NCBI GenBank assembly: GCA_965243525.1
Contig: OZ251568.1
Span: 1,364,001 to 1,428,000 of the forward strand
DNA length: 64,000 bases
Source of the DNA: WTKD01 sp965243525
GTDB taxonomy: Bacteria > Spirochaetota > Spirochaetia > WTKD01
Reading direction: 5' to 3'
Position numbers and translations under genes: made by a program. Under the pieces are notes generated by a model. The model was not told the origin of the DNA and did no database searches. It saw only the letters and a list, made by a program, of their open reading frames with translations. Shown here piece after piece: positions 43,193 to 52,026 of the stretch (position 1 is the first letter of the stretch; every line of letters starts with the position of its first letter).

Positions 43193-43276
43193 AGTACGAG
43201 AATACGAAAAATATGTTCTCTTTGCAAGAAGATTTAGGCGGTATAGGATACAGTAGAATAATTAATTGGAGGAATT

Positions 43277-44485
43277 GTGGCAGAAAAAATCACAAAAAAA
43301 GGAAGCGATCTTGTTGTACCAACAAACCCTATCATACCGTATATCGAAGGAGATGGAACCGGGCCTGATATTTGGGCTGCGTCAGTACGCGTTTTTGATG
43401 CAGCGGTAAAAAAGGCGTATAACGGAGAGCGTAAAATAGAATGGAAAGAAGTCTATGCAGGCGGAAAATCCTATGACGAGAATGGCGAATGGTTACCTAA
43501 GGAAACGGTTGATGCGTTTAGGGAACATCTTATTGGCATAAAGGGGCCACTTACGACACCTGTTGGTGGAGGATTTCGCAGTTTAAATGTTGCCTTGCGG
43601 CAAATTCTTGACTTGTATGTATGTTTGCGACCAATCATGTATTTTGATGGCATCCCAAGTCCGGTGCGACATCCTGAACGTATTGATATGGTTGTGTTTA
43701 GGGAAAACACCGAGGATGTCTATGCAGGATATGAGCTTGAGTCGGGAACCCCGGAAGCAGATAAACTGCGCGATATTTTGAATAAAGAATTCGGATGGAA
43801 TATTCGCCCACAATCAGGGCTTGGTATTAAACCGATTTCATCGTTTGGCACTGAGCGATTGGTGAGAGCAGCGATACGCTATGCTATTGAGAATAACCGC
43901 AAGAGCGTAACCTTGGTACACAAGGGAAATATCATGAAGTTCACTGAAGGGGCATTTCGTGCATGGGGTTATGAACTTGCAAAGAAAGAGTTTGGTGATA
44001 AAACGGTCACCTGGGATGACATAGGGTATGCCGATGTTCCAGAGGGAAAGATTCTCGTGAAGGATACGATTGCTGATGCGTTTTTGCAGCAGATCCTCAC
44101 GCGAGCTGCTGAATTTGATGTTATTGCGACGATGAACCTCAACGGTGATTATATTTCAGATGCGCTTGCAGCACAGGTTGGAGGAATAGGTATTGCACCG
44201 GGGGCAAACATCAACTATGATTCGGGACATGCAATTTTTGAGGCAACACATGGCACAGCGCCAAAATATGCCGGAAAAAATATGGTGAATCCTAGCTCTG
44301 TTATTCTTTCGGGCTATCTCATGCTTGAGTATTTGGGGTGGAAAGAAGCAGCGACATTGATCAAGAAAGGACTTGGAAAAGCTATTGCTCAAAGAGTCGT
44401 TACTTATGATTTTGCACGACTCATGGATGGTGCCACCAAGGTTTCAACCAGTGAATTTGGAGATGCCATCATTAAGAATTTGTAA
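43277..44485 (+). CDS. icd: NADP-dependent isocitrate dehydrogenase
   Basis: Oxidises isocitrate to 2-oxoglutarate, 402 residues. Starts at GTG 43277 with a strong GGAGG ribosome site. Motifs: IPYIEGDGTGPDIW, KGPLTTPVGGGFRSLNVALR with substrate-binding Ser and Asn, FRENTEDVYAGYE, TLVHKGNIMKFTEGAF and the cofactor region EATHGTAPKYAGKNMVNPSSVILSG. Lys and Tyr in the latter mark the NADP preference. It stands alone; no other citrate-cycle gene is in the window, so it may serve mainly glutamate synthesis. Confidence 0.96.
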   Translation: MAEKITKKGSDLVVPTNPIIPYIEGDGTGPDIWAASVRVFDAAVKKAYNGERKIEWKEVYAGGKSYDENGEWLPKETVDAFREHLIGIKGPLTTPVGGGFRSLNVALRQILDLYVCLRPIMYFDGIPSPVRHPERIDMVVFRENTEDVYAGYELESGTPEADKLRDILNKEFGWNIRPQSGLGIKPISSFGTERLVRAAIRYAIENNRKSVTLVHKGNIMKFTEGAFRAWGYELAKKEFGDKTVTWDDIGYADVPEGKILVKDTIADAFLQQILTRAAEFDVIATMNLNGDYISDALAAQVGGIGIAPGANINYDSGHAIFEATHGTAPKYAGKNMVNPSSVILSGYLMLEYLGWKEAATLIKKGLGKAIAQRVVTYDFARLMDGATKVSTSEFGDAIIKNL

Positions 44486-44497
44486 TAAGAATTCTGA

Positions 44498-44519
44498 GTG
44501 GAATTGTTTGTTATTCCAC
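44498..44519. terminator. Hairpin between convergent icd and the next gene
   Basis: GTGGAAT (44498-44504) pairs with ATTCCAC (44513-44519) around an 8-base AT-rich loop. There is no T-run, but the position between two stops fits a terminator. Confidence 0.45.
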
Positions 44520-44520
44520 G

Positions 44521-44922
44521 CTAAACAGTATCCTGCTCGTCTTCAGAGGTAGAATCAATATCTTGAAATAATATCTCAGAAAGGGGCAGGGCTTTTTTTG
44601 TTTTTTCATCCCGAAAGCGAAACACTGCGATTTTTTTTCTCAAAACGTAAAAGAGCACTCCTGCGATACAGGCAAGGGGGATGTTAAACCACCACGACAG
44701 CGTATAGTGTTCGATGGTTAATGTCCCGGCATAGATGACTAATGTGATGATTGCAAGATAGAGTGTTGCATAGCGCTTTTTTTCTGCTTTGTCTCGATGT
44801 CTGCGTTGGAGCAGATTAATGATTATGATGGCGATAAACAGCCAATAGAATATGTCTGCTATGGAAAAATCAGATATATTAAAGTTAAATATTCCAAACA
44901 TGCTTGCTACAATGTACTGCAT
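44521..44922 (-). CDS. Small inner-membrane protein
   Basis: About 133 residues with four hydrophobic segments (IADIFYWLFIAIIIINLL, ATLYLAIITLVIYAGTL, LSWWFNIPLACIAGVLFYVL and a short N-terminal one) and a charged acidic tail ending DSTSEDEQDTV. Family not recognised. The frame is open to 44952; ATG 44922 or 44901 are both possible and no ribosome site decides. All choices overlap the aroC 3' end, suggesting coupled translation. Confidence 0.65.
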   Translation of the reverse strand: MQYIVASMFGIFNFNISDFSIADIFYWLFIAIIIINLLQRRHRDKAEKKRYATLYLAIITLVIYAGTLTIEHYTLSWWFNIPLACIAGVLFYVLRKKIAVFRFRDEKTKKALPLSEILFQDIDSTSEDEQDTV

Positions 44923-45961
44923 GGTGGCGTTTAATACAATCAGCAAGCACAAGGGCGGTCATCGCTTCAACGACCGGCACTACGCGTGGGCAGATGCAGG
45001 GATCGTGGCGACCCTCTGTTCGGATGATTTGTTCATTTCCAAATCGATCAATCGTCTCTTGTTCTGTTGCGATGGATGACGGTGGCTTGACCGGCACCCG
45101 AAAAATGATATCTTGCCCAGTTGAGATTCCACCAAGAATCCCTCCCGCATTGTTTGTTTTGAATCCTTCTTTTCGCATCCAATCGTTGTGTTGGCTCCCG
45201 GTCATGCGTCCTGCATTGAGTCCAGAACCAAATTCTATGCCCTTTGTCGCTCCGATTGATAGGATTGCATGGGCGAGCAAGGCGTCGAGTTTGTCAAAGA
45301 CCGGTTCCCCAAGACCTGAAGGAAGACCAGAAACAACGCATTCGATGATTCCTCCACAACTTTCTTGTTGCTCTTTCAAAGAAAGGATATATGCTTCCAT
45401 GTCCTTTGCTGCTTGCGGATCGCATGCGCGTACAGGATTTTTCTCTATGACAGAAAAGTCCTTTGTTTTGCAGACAATAGAGCCAATGGTGTGGGTATAG
45501 GCGGTGATTCGTATATTAAAATCAGCGATGAATAGTTTTGCGATGGCGCCGGCGGCGACTCGGGCGGCGGTTTCCCGGCCACTAGCGCGACCACTGCCCC
45601 GAAAATCACGAAATCCATATTTTTTGTCGTAGGTATAATCCGCATGTCCCGGACGATACATATCCTTGATCGCATCATAGGCTGAAGAATCATGATCTGC
45701 ATTGTGCAGTATGAGCATAATCGGTGTTCCAGTGGCTAAATCGTTGAACACCCCTGAAAGAATGTGCACGCGGTCTGATTCTTTTCGAGGAGTCGTTATA
45801 TCTGATTGTCCCGGTTTTCGTCGATTCATTTCTTGCTGGATGAATGCAAGATCAATAGGCAATTTTGGAGGAACCCCGTCGACAATGACTCCAACTGATT
45901 CTCCATGCGATTCTCCAAAGGTGGTTATTCTAAACAGTTCTCCGAATGTATTTGCTGGCAT
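44885..45961 (-). CDS. aroC: Chorismate synthase
   Basis: Last step of the shikimate pathway, 358 residues, FMN-dependent. Motifs: FRITTFGESHG, SDITTPRKESDRVHILSGVFNDLATGTPI, YGFRDFRGSGRASGRETAARVAAGA, SIGATKGIEFGSGL, NNAGGILGGISTGQDI and GRHDPCICPRVVPVVEAMTALVLAD. Typical length. The aromatic pathway is represented again by the aroF-pheA fusion at 52027. Confidence 0.96.
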   Translation of the reverse strand: MPANTFGELFRITTFGESHGESVGVIVDGVPPKLPIDLAFIQQEMNRRKPGQSDITTPRKESDRVHILSGVFNDLATGTPIMLILHNADHDSSAYDAIKDMYRPGHADYTYDKKYGFRDFRGSGRASGRETAARVAAGAIAKLFIADFNIRITAYTHTIGSIVCKTKDFSVIEKNPVRACDPQAAKDMEAYILSLKEQQESCGGIIECVVSGLPSGLGEPVFDKLDALLAHAILSIGATKGIEFGSGLNAGRMTGSQHNDWMRKEGFKTNNAGGILGGISTGQDIIFRVPVKPPSSIATEQETIDRFGNEQIIRTEGRHDPCICPRVVPVVEAMTALVLADCIKRHHAVHCSKHVWNI

Positions 45962-46088
45962 CTATAATTCCTATTGCTATGATAGCAGAATGCAATGAAT
46001 CTGGGCATTCCTTGAAACACATGATGGAGATATCTTGCCATAGTGACAGGAAAGTCATAGGGGAGGGGGCAAAATAAAATCTCAAAGA

Positions 46089-46802
46089 TCATTGTTCTGT
46101 CTGTAATTCTCGGCTGCTAGGGCAGCGCAATTTCAGTGGACAGTGAGAACACAGCGGAACACGAGGTTTACAGACTCGTTGTCCAAAGCGCACCAAGGCT
46201 TGATTAATCGTTAACCAAAATTTTTTTGGAAGTGTTTGTTGTAATCTTGCTTCGGTGTCGTCGGGAGATTTGGTTTTGACAAAGCCAAGGCGGTTTGCGA
46301 TGCGGTGCACGTGAATATCGACACATATTGCAGGAATAGAGAACCCTGCACTCAATACAAGATTTGTTGTTTTTAACCCAACGCCGGGCAGTTCGAGCAA
46401 TGCCTCACGTGTATTTGGAACCTCGCCTCCATACTGTTCTATAAGTATCGTACATATTTGTTTGATCCGCTCTGCCTTCACTGCATAAAATCCCACGGGA
46501 TAGATAAGAGCGGCGATTTCATCAGCAGACATGGTTGCTATGGAATATACTGAATCAACACGTTCAAACAAACGTTCAGATGCCGCAAGAGTCACGCTAT
46601 CGCGTGTTCGGAGTGATAGTATAGTGGAAAGAAGGATGTGAAATGGGGTCTTATACTGTGTTGCAATGGCGTCAACTGATGCAGGGGGAACATTTTGTAG
46701 CACAGAAGAGATGGCCTCGACTGCCTGATCCCAGGTTAGACCAAGGGGGTTGGTGCAAGGCATATGTGGTGGATCAGCAAACCGGGCAGATGGAGGAAGC
46801 AT
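46089..46802 (-). CDS. nth: Endonuclease III
   Basis: DNA glycosylase/AP lyase of 237 residues for oxidised pyrimidines. Helix-hairpin-helix LLELPGVGLKTTNLVLSAGF with the catalytic Lys, catalytic Asp in ICVDIHVHRIANRLG, and the four-cysteine iron-sulfur cluster CKPRVPLCSHCPLKLRC. The N-terminal extension of about 20 residues is longer than in E. coli; an inner ATG (MPCTNP) is possible. It begins eight bases after the CarD-like gene. Confidence 0.95.
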   Translation of the reverse strand: MLPPSARFADPPHMPCTNPLGLTWDQAVEAISSVLQNVPPASVDAIATQYKTPFHILLSTILSLRTRDSVTLAASERLFERVDSVYSIATMSADEIAALIYPVGFYAVKAERIKQICTILIEQYGGEVPNTREALLELPGVGLKTTNLVLSAGFSIPAICVDIHVHRIANRLGFVKTKSPDDTEARLQQTLPKKFWLTINQALVRFGQRVCKPRVPLCSHCPLKLRCPSSRELQTEQ

Positions 46803-46810
46803 CTCCGGGT

Positions 46811-47398
46811 CTATCCATCGTCGTCGTTTACTTCAACTACAACGTCGCCCTCGGTGGCTTCGTCTGCTTCTTCGGCAACATATGCGTCCATTTTCGCGAA
46901 CAACTCTTTTGCAGCGGCTTTTTCATCTATGCCATAGGTGAGAGCAAGCTCATCAATCAGCAATTGCAATGCATTGTCATAGAGTTTTCGTTCAAGAATG
47001 GGAAGTTCTTTTATTTTCTTGCGGGTATGCAGGCTATACACCACTTCAGCGATGTTTGCGATACTTCCTTTTTTAAGGAGGTCCAAACTTTGCTGATAGC
47101 GTTGCTTCCAATCGCTGCTGAGTTCAGGGATAGGTTTGGAAAATATATCATCGAGTTTGTCAGCTTCTTTTTTACTCACCAAGAGACGAACCCCAAGCTC
47201 CTCTGCCTTATCCACTGGAATCTTGATAACCATGTCAATTTCATTCAGCTCAATGATATAATACCAGAGGGTCGCATCACCGAATGGCAATTCTTTAATA
47301 TCTATGATTTTCCCCACCCCTTGAATGGGGTATACAATATGTTGATTCAACTTGAAAGGGATATTTTTAGGAGGATTTTTTGGTCGTGAACTGCTCAT
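46811..47398 (-). CDS. CarD-like transcription regulator
   Basis: RNA-polymerase-binding regulator of 195 residues. The N-terminal CarD/CdnL/TRCF domain is clear: FKLNQHIVYPIQGVGKIIDIKELPFGDATLWYYIIEL and MVIKIPVDKAEELGVRLLVSKKEADKL. A helical domain follows (ELSSDWKQRYQQSLDLLKKGSIANIAEVVYSLHTRKK ... ALQLLIDELALTYGIDEKAAAKELF) and a very acidic tail (EADEATEGDVVVEVNDDDG). Members stabilise open promoter complexes and are common in spirochaetes, actinobacteria and others. Cotranscribed with nth; divergent from the VTT-domain gene with only 24 bases between starts. Confidence 0.9.
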   Translation of the reverse strand: MSSSRPKNPPKNIPFKLNQHIVYPIQGVGKIIDIKELPFGDATLWYYIIELNEIDMVIKIPVDKAEELGVRLLVSKKEADKLDDIFSKPIPELSSDWKQRYQQSLDLLKKGSIANIAEVVYSLHTRKKIKELPILERKLYDNALQLLIDELALTYGIDEKAAAKELFAKMDAYVAEEADEATEGDVVVEVNDDDG

Positions 47399-47422
47399 GC
47401 CTTTATGCTACACTAATCACGT

Positions 47423-48112
47423 ATGCAAGAAAAGAAGAAAATCCTTATGCTCGCTGGATTTCCCCTGTTTATCGTTGTTTTTGTGGTGCTTACTGTTGTA
47501 TTTTGGAATGACCTAACAACAATTTTTGTCAGCATTGAAGCATTAGAGGAATTTCTCAAAGAAAACAAGACGACGATCATTCCCTATTTTGTTGGATTGC
47601 AAATTGTGCAGGTAGTGCTGTTTTTTATCCCCGGGGAATTTGTGCAGATTGCTGGAGGTTATCTTTTTCCGTTCTGGCTTGCTTTGGGGCTGACCAGCTT
47701 GGGTATCTGTATTGGGGGAATGATAAACTATTTTTTTGGTCGAGTGCTTGGATATAGTTTTTTTACAGCGATCTTGGGAGAAAAAAGGATGGACAACTAC
47801 ATTCGATACTTTAATTCAAATCGCGCATGGGTTATCTGTACACTGTTGTTTTTGATACCTGGATTTCCAAAAGACATCCTTTGCTATATCGCAGGCATCG
47901 CAACCTTGCGTGCATTTCCATTTTTTTTGATTTCCACGATTGCCCGTCTGCCTGGTATCCTGGGATCAATTCTCATGGGGCAGGCAATATCCAACCGAAA
48001 TTGGTGGCTGCTCGTGCTGCTGGGACTTGGCAGCATTTGCATTCTATTCGTTGTTCATCGATACCGTGAATCGATATCTCGATGGACAAGCAAGGTGTCT
48101 GGGAGCGAATGA
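47423..48112 (+). CDS. VTT-domain (TVP38/DedA-like) inner-membrane protein
   Basis: Membrane protein of 229 residues. After an N-terminal helix (LMLAGFPLFIVVFVVLTVVF) it has the VTT core: FFIPGEFVQIAGGYLFPFWLALGLTSLGICIGGMINYFFGRVLG with the usual GxxxG-like pattern, and FLIPGFPKDILCYIAGI with the conserved Pro-Gly. Family members act in lipid scramblase or membrane homeostasis roles; the exact one is unknown. Its 3' end overlaps the convergent OppA-like gene by 58 bases. Confidence 0.85.
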   Translation: MQEKKKILMLAGFPLFIVVFVVLTVVFWNDLTTIFVSIEALEEFLKENKTTIIPYFVGLQIVQVVLFFIPGEFVQIAGGYLFPFWLALGLTSLGICIGGMINYFFGRVLGYSFFTAILGEKRMDNYIRYFNSNRAWVICTLLFLIPGFPKDILCYIAGIATLRAFPFFLISTIARLPGILGSILMGQAISNRNWWLLVLLGLGSICILFVVHRYRESISRWTSKVSGSE

Positions 48113-49674
48113 TTTGTGATTCCTTGCGGCAATGCGTTTGGATTCAGTTTCATCGCAGCAAATGGGTGAATATCAAGTGGATTGCTATACCAACCAGTGT
48201 ATCGATCATTGTCTAGAACGTTTATAGCAATGCTCCTTCGCATGGGCATAACAACTGCAGTTTGAAGGAGTATTTCTTCAGCCTGTGTGAGAATTGAATA
48301 GCGTTTTGTGCGGTCTGATTCTGAAAAACTTTTGTTAATAAGGTCGGTAAAGGCATCATCTTGAAACTGAGAAAAATTAATTGCGCTTTCCTCCACAAAT
48401 AATTCCAGCAATGCATATGGATCGGTGTAATCAGCAATCCAACTGAGCATGCCAATATCATACATATCACTCGTAGCATAGTAAGAAACGAGATTAGCCG
48501 ATTGCGGCAAATGAAATAGGATTAATTCTTCAACAATATCTGACCAAGCCTGGGTGAACGGTGTTTCAAGATATTCAATCCAACTTGGAGAGGGAAGTGC
48601 AACGCGTAATGGAGGAAGTGGATTGGACGAAGAATATCCATGTTTTGCCAATATTTCTAGAGCCTGTTCACGGTCTTGCAGGTTGATGGGATTACCCGGG
48701 GTATAATTTGGTATTGCAGGGATGAGATTTGCTGAAGGAGCAAGAAAATGTTCACGAGAGCGAATGAGTTCCCAATTGACTAGGAGCGCCAGAGCACGAC
48801 GTATTTCAGGGTTGCCCCATGTGTCTAATGTCCGGAAGAATAAAAAAGTAGAAGAAAATGTCTCGTCGACAACTACATTTTGTTTGTGTTCGAGTTCTTC
48901 AATCGTTACATTTCCCGATACAATCCAGTCGACAAGCCCTCTGTTGTAGAGATCGGTCATTTCATCGGGGTTGAGTTTATCAAAACCAGCGCGAATGGTG
49001 GCAAAATAAACATCCTCATAATTCCAGTAATATTCGTTTTTGGTCAAAGTGAAGGTGTCTTCTGTTGTATCTGCAATATAATAGGGGCCGCTATAGGGAA
49101 TATCAGTTAAGTCGGTGGGATTTTTTTCTTGCTTGCGAAGATCAGAATGAGTGACTGTAAAACTGTGGTGGCAAAGCATTTTGAGAAATTGTGGTGTCGC
49201 ACGAACAAGATCGACTTGGAGTGTTTTTTCATCAAGAGCGCGCAACCCAAGCCGCTTGGGATTTCCGTCGCGATAGGCATAAGCACCGGCAATAATATCA
49301 AAAAAGGCTGCAAAATAAGACCCCTTGCCTGCATCCAACTGCGCCTTCCATGAATCGACAAAATCTTGTGCTGTTATTTGCTCCCCGTTAGAAAAGTATG
49401 CATTTTCGCGCAATGTAAACGTATATCGTGTATTTCTTTTGTTAGTTGTCCATGATTCTGCAATTGCAGGTACTGGAAACAAGTATTCAGGATCGTATTG
49501 CACCAAACCTTCATGAATTGCGGTGAAAAACTGAGCTTCTTCAGTGGTTACTGCATAGATGGGGTTGATTGCCGGCAAGCTATCTGAGAACGAAACCGTT
49601 AGGGTTGTTGTCGCTTGGGCAAACGTTGCAATAGATACAAGGCCGAAAAGCACATAGTATGCAAACATTTTCAT
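48055..49674 (-). CDS. Peptide/oligopeptide ABC solute-binding protein (OppA-like)
   Basis: Periplasmic binding protein (SBP family 5) of 539 residues. Signal peptide MKMFAYYVLFGLVSIATFAQA without a lipobox cysteine. Family-5 features: INPIYAVTTEEAQFFTAIHEGLVQYDPEYLFPVPAIAESW, YTFTLRENAYFSNGEQITAQDFVDSWK, DIPYSGPYYIADTTEDTFTLTKNEYYW and the C-terminal YDIGMLSWIADYTDPYALLELF. No permease or ATPase genes are close, so it is an orphan here. The C-terminus reads into the convergent VTT gene; that overlap (48055-48112) is unusually long for convergent genes. Confidence 0.9.
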   Translation of the reverse strand: MKMFAYYVLFGLVSIATFAQATTTLTVSFSDSLPAINPIYAVTTEEAQFFTAIHEGLVQYDPEYLFPVPAIAESWTTNKRNTRYTFTLRENAYFSNGEQITAQDFVDSWKAQLDAGKGSYFAAFFDIIAGAYAYRDGNPKRLGLRALDEKTLQVDLVRATPQFLKMLCHHSFTVTHSDLRKQEKNPTDLTDIPYSGPYYIADTTEDTFTLTKNEYYWNYEDVYFATIRAGFDKLNPDEMTDLYNRGLVDWIVSGNVTIEELEHKQNVVVDETFSSTFLFFRTLDTWGNPEIRRALALLVNWELIRSREHFLAPSANLIPAIPNYTPGNPINLQDREQALEILAKHGYSSSNPLPPLRVALPSPSWIEYLETPFTQAWSDIVEELILFHLPQSANLVSYYATSDMYDIGMLSWIADYTDPYALLELFVEESAINFSQFQDDAFTDLINKSFSESDRTKRYSILTQAEEILLQTAVVMPMRRSIAINVLDNDRYTGWYSNPLDIHPFAAMKLNPNALPQGITNHSLPDTLLVHRDIDSRYR

Positions 49675-49785
49675 ACCATAGTGTATGTAAAACTAATCGA
49701 CTTAAACAAGCAAAATTTCACGTACTCATTACCGTGCTGCCTTAGTTATATCACGTAAGATACTTAATTTAGTTGTTTATATAGT

Positions 49786-50547
49786 ATGCGAGGTTTTTTG
49801 TGCTTTATAAGTATTGGTATGAGTATGAATATTTCTTGTGAGTTGTTATCTCCTCAATCAGTCGTGATTGAAATAGACAGAAGCCATTTTTTGGAACATT
49901 CGATTCGATTGGATCGAGAATTGCTGACGTATTGGAATGGCCGTCAGAAAGTGGTCATTCCCATTGAGGGATTGAATAATCCCGTGGTGAAAAAATCCCT
50001 TGTGCTTCCTGATTTTCTTCCCTTGGTCATTTCGTATACGGGATTTGTGCAAGATATCCCAGTGCTCTATGGCACAACGATATTGACGCATACATTACTC
50101 CAAACACCAAACGATGCGCAATACACTTTTACAATAGATTACGTAGTAGGCAACCTTGGTGAGATAATTATCAAGCTTGCGGAGCAAGGGTATGCGATTT
50201 TCCGCATAGATCTCATGCGATTTATGGAAAAAATGTATGATTTGGGGGACGAAAACCCTGTTGTTCTTGCAGAATCGGTGATTACGCGAGCACTTATTAC
50301 CGACACCATGCATAGCCGCCTCATCACGCCAAAAACGTACCCATTGCCAGAATCACTCTATAACGAGGTGTTTTCAGGCGCTCCTTGGCGATTTTTTCAA
50401 GGACAACCACTCAGATCAGACACCAGACTCAGCGAAGGGTTTTATTATCTGTTCAAAGAAACAGCAGAACATACGCGTGATTCCATGATCGAATTATACG
50501 TCGACGCCCAGGGGAGTTACTCACATGTGTATATCGTTGATGAATAA
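49786..50547 (+). CDS. Putative secreted protein of unknown function
   Basis: Protein of 253 residues, N-terminus MRGFLCFISIGMSMNISCELLS looking like a short signal sequence (cleavage uncertain; a Cys18 is present but without a standard lipobox). The mature part is beta-rich at first (VVIEIDRSHFLEHSIRLDRELLTYWNGRQKVVIPIEG) with a later helical section (LGEIIIKLAEQGYAIFRIDLMRFMEKMYDLGD) and ends YFLYVDAQGSYSHVYIVDE-like. Not recognised. No ribosome site is visible. Divergent from the OppA-like gene. Confidence 0.55.
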   Translation: MRGFLCFISIGMSMNISCELLSPQSVVIEIDRSHFLEHSIRLDRELLTYWNGRQKVVIPIEGLNNPVVKKSLVLPDFLPLVISYTGFVQDIPVLYGTTILTHTLLQTPNDAQYTFTIDYVVGNLGEIIIKLAEQGYAIFRIDLMRFMEKMYDLGDENPVVLAESVITRALITDTMHSRLITPKTYPLPESLYNEVFSGAPWRFFQGQPLRSDTRLSEGFYYLFKETAEHTRDSMIELYVDAQGSYSHVYIVDE

Positions 50548-50653
50548 AATGCATTGATTTTTACTCCCTGTAACCTGTCAAGCCATTAATTGTGTATACT
50601 AAGTAATAGCTAGTAACCAGCTAAATCGCTATTCTAGCTGTGGTATAATAGGT

Positions 50654-51334
50654 ATGCACTCACAAAACTACGTAAAACCAACACCGAAGTCTACGATCCA
50701 TCCTTGGAATGAGGATGTCCGGTTTCAAGAGGTCTATGCACGTATTCGTGGCCATACCTTGGTAGATCAATACCGACTTCATGAATTATGGAGCATTGTT
50801 CAGCAAGTACTCTCGCTTGAGGGAGATCTTCTTGAAGTGGGCGTCTGGCGCGGAGGAAGTGCTGCAATCATATTGCATGCGATGAACCAAGGAGATCGAG
50901 AAAAAACCTTGTATGCGGCGGATACTTTTTCAGGTGTTGTGCACGCTGGTGAGCATGACCCGGTCTATGTTGGCGGAGAACATGCTGATTGCAGTGAAGA
51001 ACAAGTTCACGCGTTACTTTCTCAACAAAAAACAAAAAATTGTGTAAAATGGAAACTATTACGTGGAATATTTCCTGAAAAGTGTGCTATATCTATACAA
51101 AACGATATTTTTTGTTTTTGCCATATAGATGTGGACGTCTATACATCTGCAAGGGAAATAACTCGTTGGGTTTGGCCACGATTGGTTGCCAATGGGGTTT
51201 TGATTTTTGATGACTATGGATTCGAAAATTGTGGGGGGGTGCGTAGATGGGTTGATGAATTTTGTGCATCTATGAAGGGTGCTGCACTGTTGGTATACAA
51301 CGTCAATGGGCATGCTCTAGTGGTAAAGAGATAG
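50654..51334 (+). CDS. TylF/MycF-like SAM-dependent methyltransferase
   Basis: Class I methyltransferase of 226 residues. SAM site LLEVGVWRGGSAAIILHAM, then YAADTFSGVVHAGEHD, metal/catalytic acidic residues in HIDVDVYTSAREI and LIFDDYGFENCGGVRRWVDEF. This set fits the macrocin-O-methyltransferase (TylF) family, whose members modify sugars or nucleotides. No antibiotic or glycosylation cluster surrounds it, so a role in surface polysaccharide modification is only a guess. Five bases before the next gene. Confidence 0.85.
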   Translation: MHSQNYVKPTPKSTIHPWNEDVRFQEVYARIRGHTLVDQYRLHELWSIVQQVLSLEGDLLEVGVWRGGSAAIILHAMNQGDREKTLYAADTFSGVVHAGEHDPVYVGGEHADCSEEQVHALLSQQKTKNCVKWKLLRGIFPEKCAISIQNDIFCFCHIDVDVYTSAREITRWVWPRLVANGVLIFDDYGFENCGGVRRWVDEFCASMKGAALLVYNVNGHALVVKR

Positions 51335-51339
51335 TACCG

Positions 51340-52023
51340 ATGAAGATGTGTTATGGATTATTATTTCTCAGTTGGGCTGTACTTGGATGTCAGTCAACAT
51401 TGCCAACCCATGATTATGGGGTGGGGATGCGCAATTTTACGTTAAAGCATACGTCAGTGGAAATCAAAGAGAAAAATTATGCGCTCACCAGGGATTCCAT
51501 TGAGAATATACTGCAGAGTACCACGTCAGTTCTTGATTTATACAATCAGGATGCTACGCATGACAGGGTTTTGTCGTTTTTTACCGAAATTACTGGCTCA
51601 CAAGAGATTGCTGTTTTAATTTTCCGTTATGCCCAGCAGTATGATTTACCGGTATTGTCGGTGTTCTCGTTGGCATGGGTTGAAAGTCAATTCGACATAT
51701 ATGCAACCAATGGCAATGCAACCTCAGTTGATCGAGGTGTTTTTCAGCTCAATTCATCTACATTTCGCCACCTTCGCCCCGAAGATTTCTATCATCCAGA
51801 GACAAATATCCATCATGGCATAGCCTATTTGCGCCAATGTCTTGATACTGCGGGAGATATCGAAACAGCCTTGGCTATTTACAATGCGGGGGCTTATCGT
51901 GTTCTGCAGGGGATGACTCCCGAGACAACCAAGCGTCATGTCTGGCGTATCAAAAACTATGAAAATGTTCTGCACGAGCAATTTTCATCTTTTATTCTTG
52001 ATAGCCTTGATGTACAATCATGA
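51340..52023 (+). CDS. Lytic transglycosylase lipoprotein (SLT domain)
   Basis: Lipoprotein of 227 residues from ATG 51340 (the frame is open from 51262 but that overlaps the methyltransferase). Signal peptide ends in the lipobox AVLGC. The SLT domain has the catalytic Glu in LAWVESQFDIYATNG, then DRGVFQLNSSTF, and NIHHGIAYLRQCLDTAGDIETALAIYNAG. It cleaves peptidoglycan glycan strands in the periplasm. Three bases separate it from the aroF-pheA gene, so they may be cotranscribed. Confidence 0.88.
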   Translation: MKMCYGLLFLSWAVLGCQSTLPTHDYGVGMRNFTLKHTSVEIKEKNYALTRDSIENILQSTTSVLDLYNQDATHDRVLSFFTEITGSQEIAVLIFRYAQQYDLPVLSVFSLAWVESQFDIYATNGNATSVDRGVFQLNSSTFRHLRPEDFYHPETNIHHGIAYLRQCLDTAGDIETALAIYNAGAYRVLQGMTPETTKRHVWRIKNYENVLHEQFSSFILDSLDVQS

Positions 52024-52026
52024 TAC

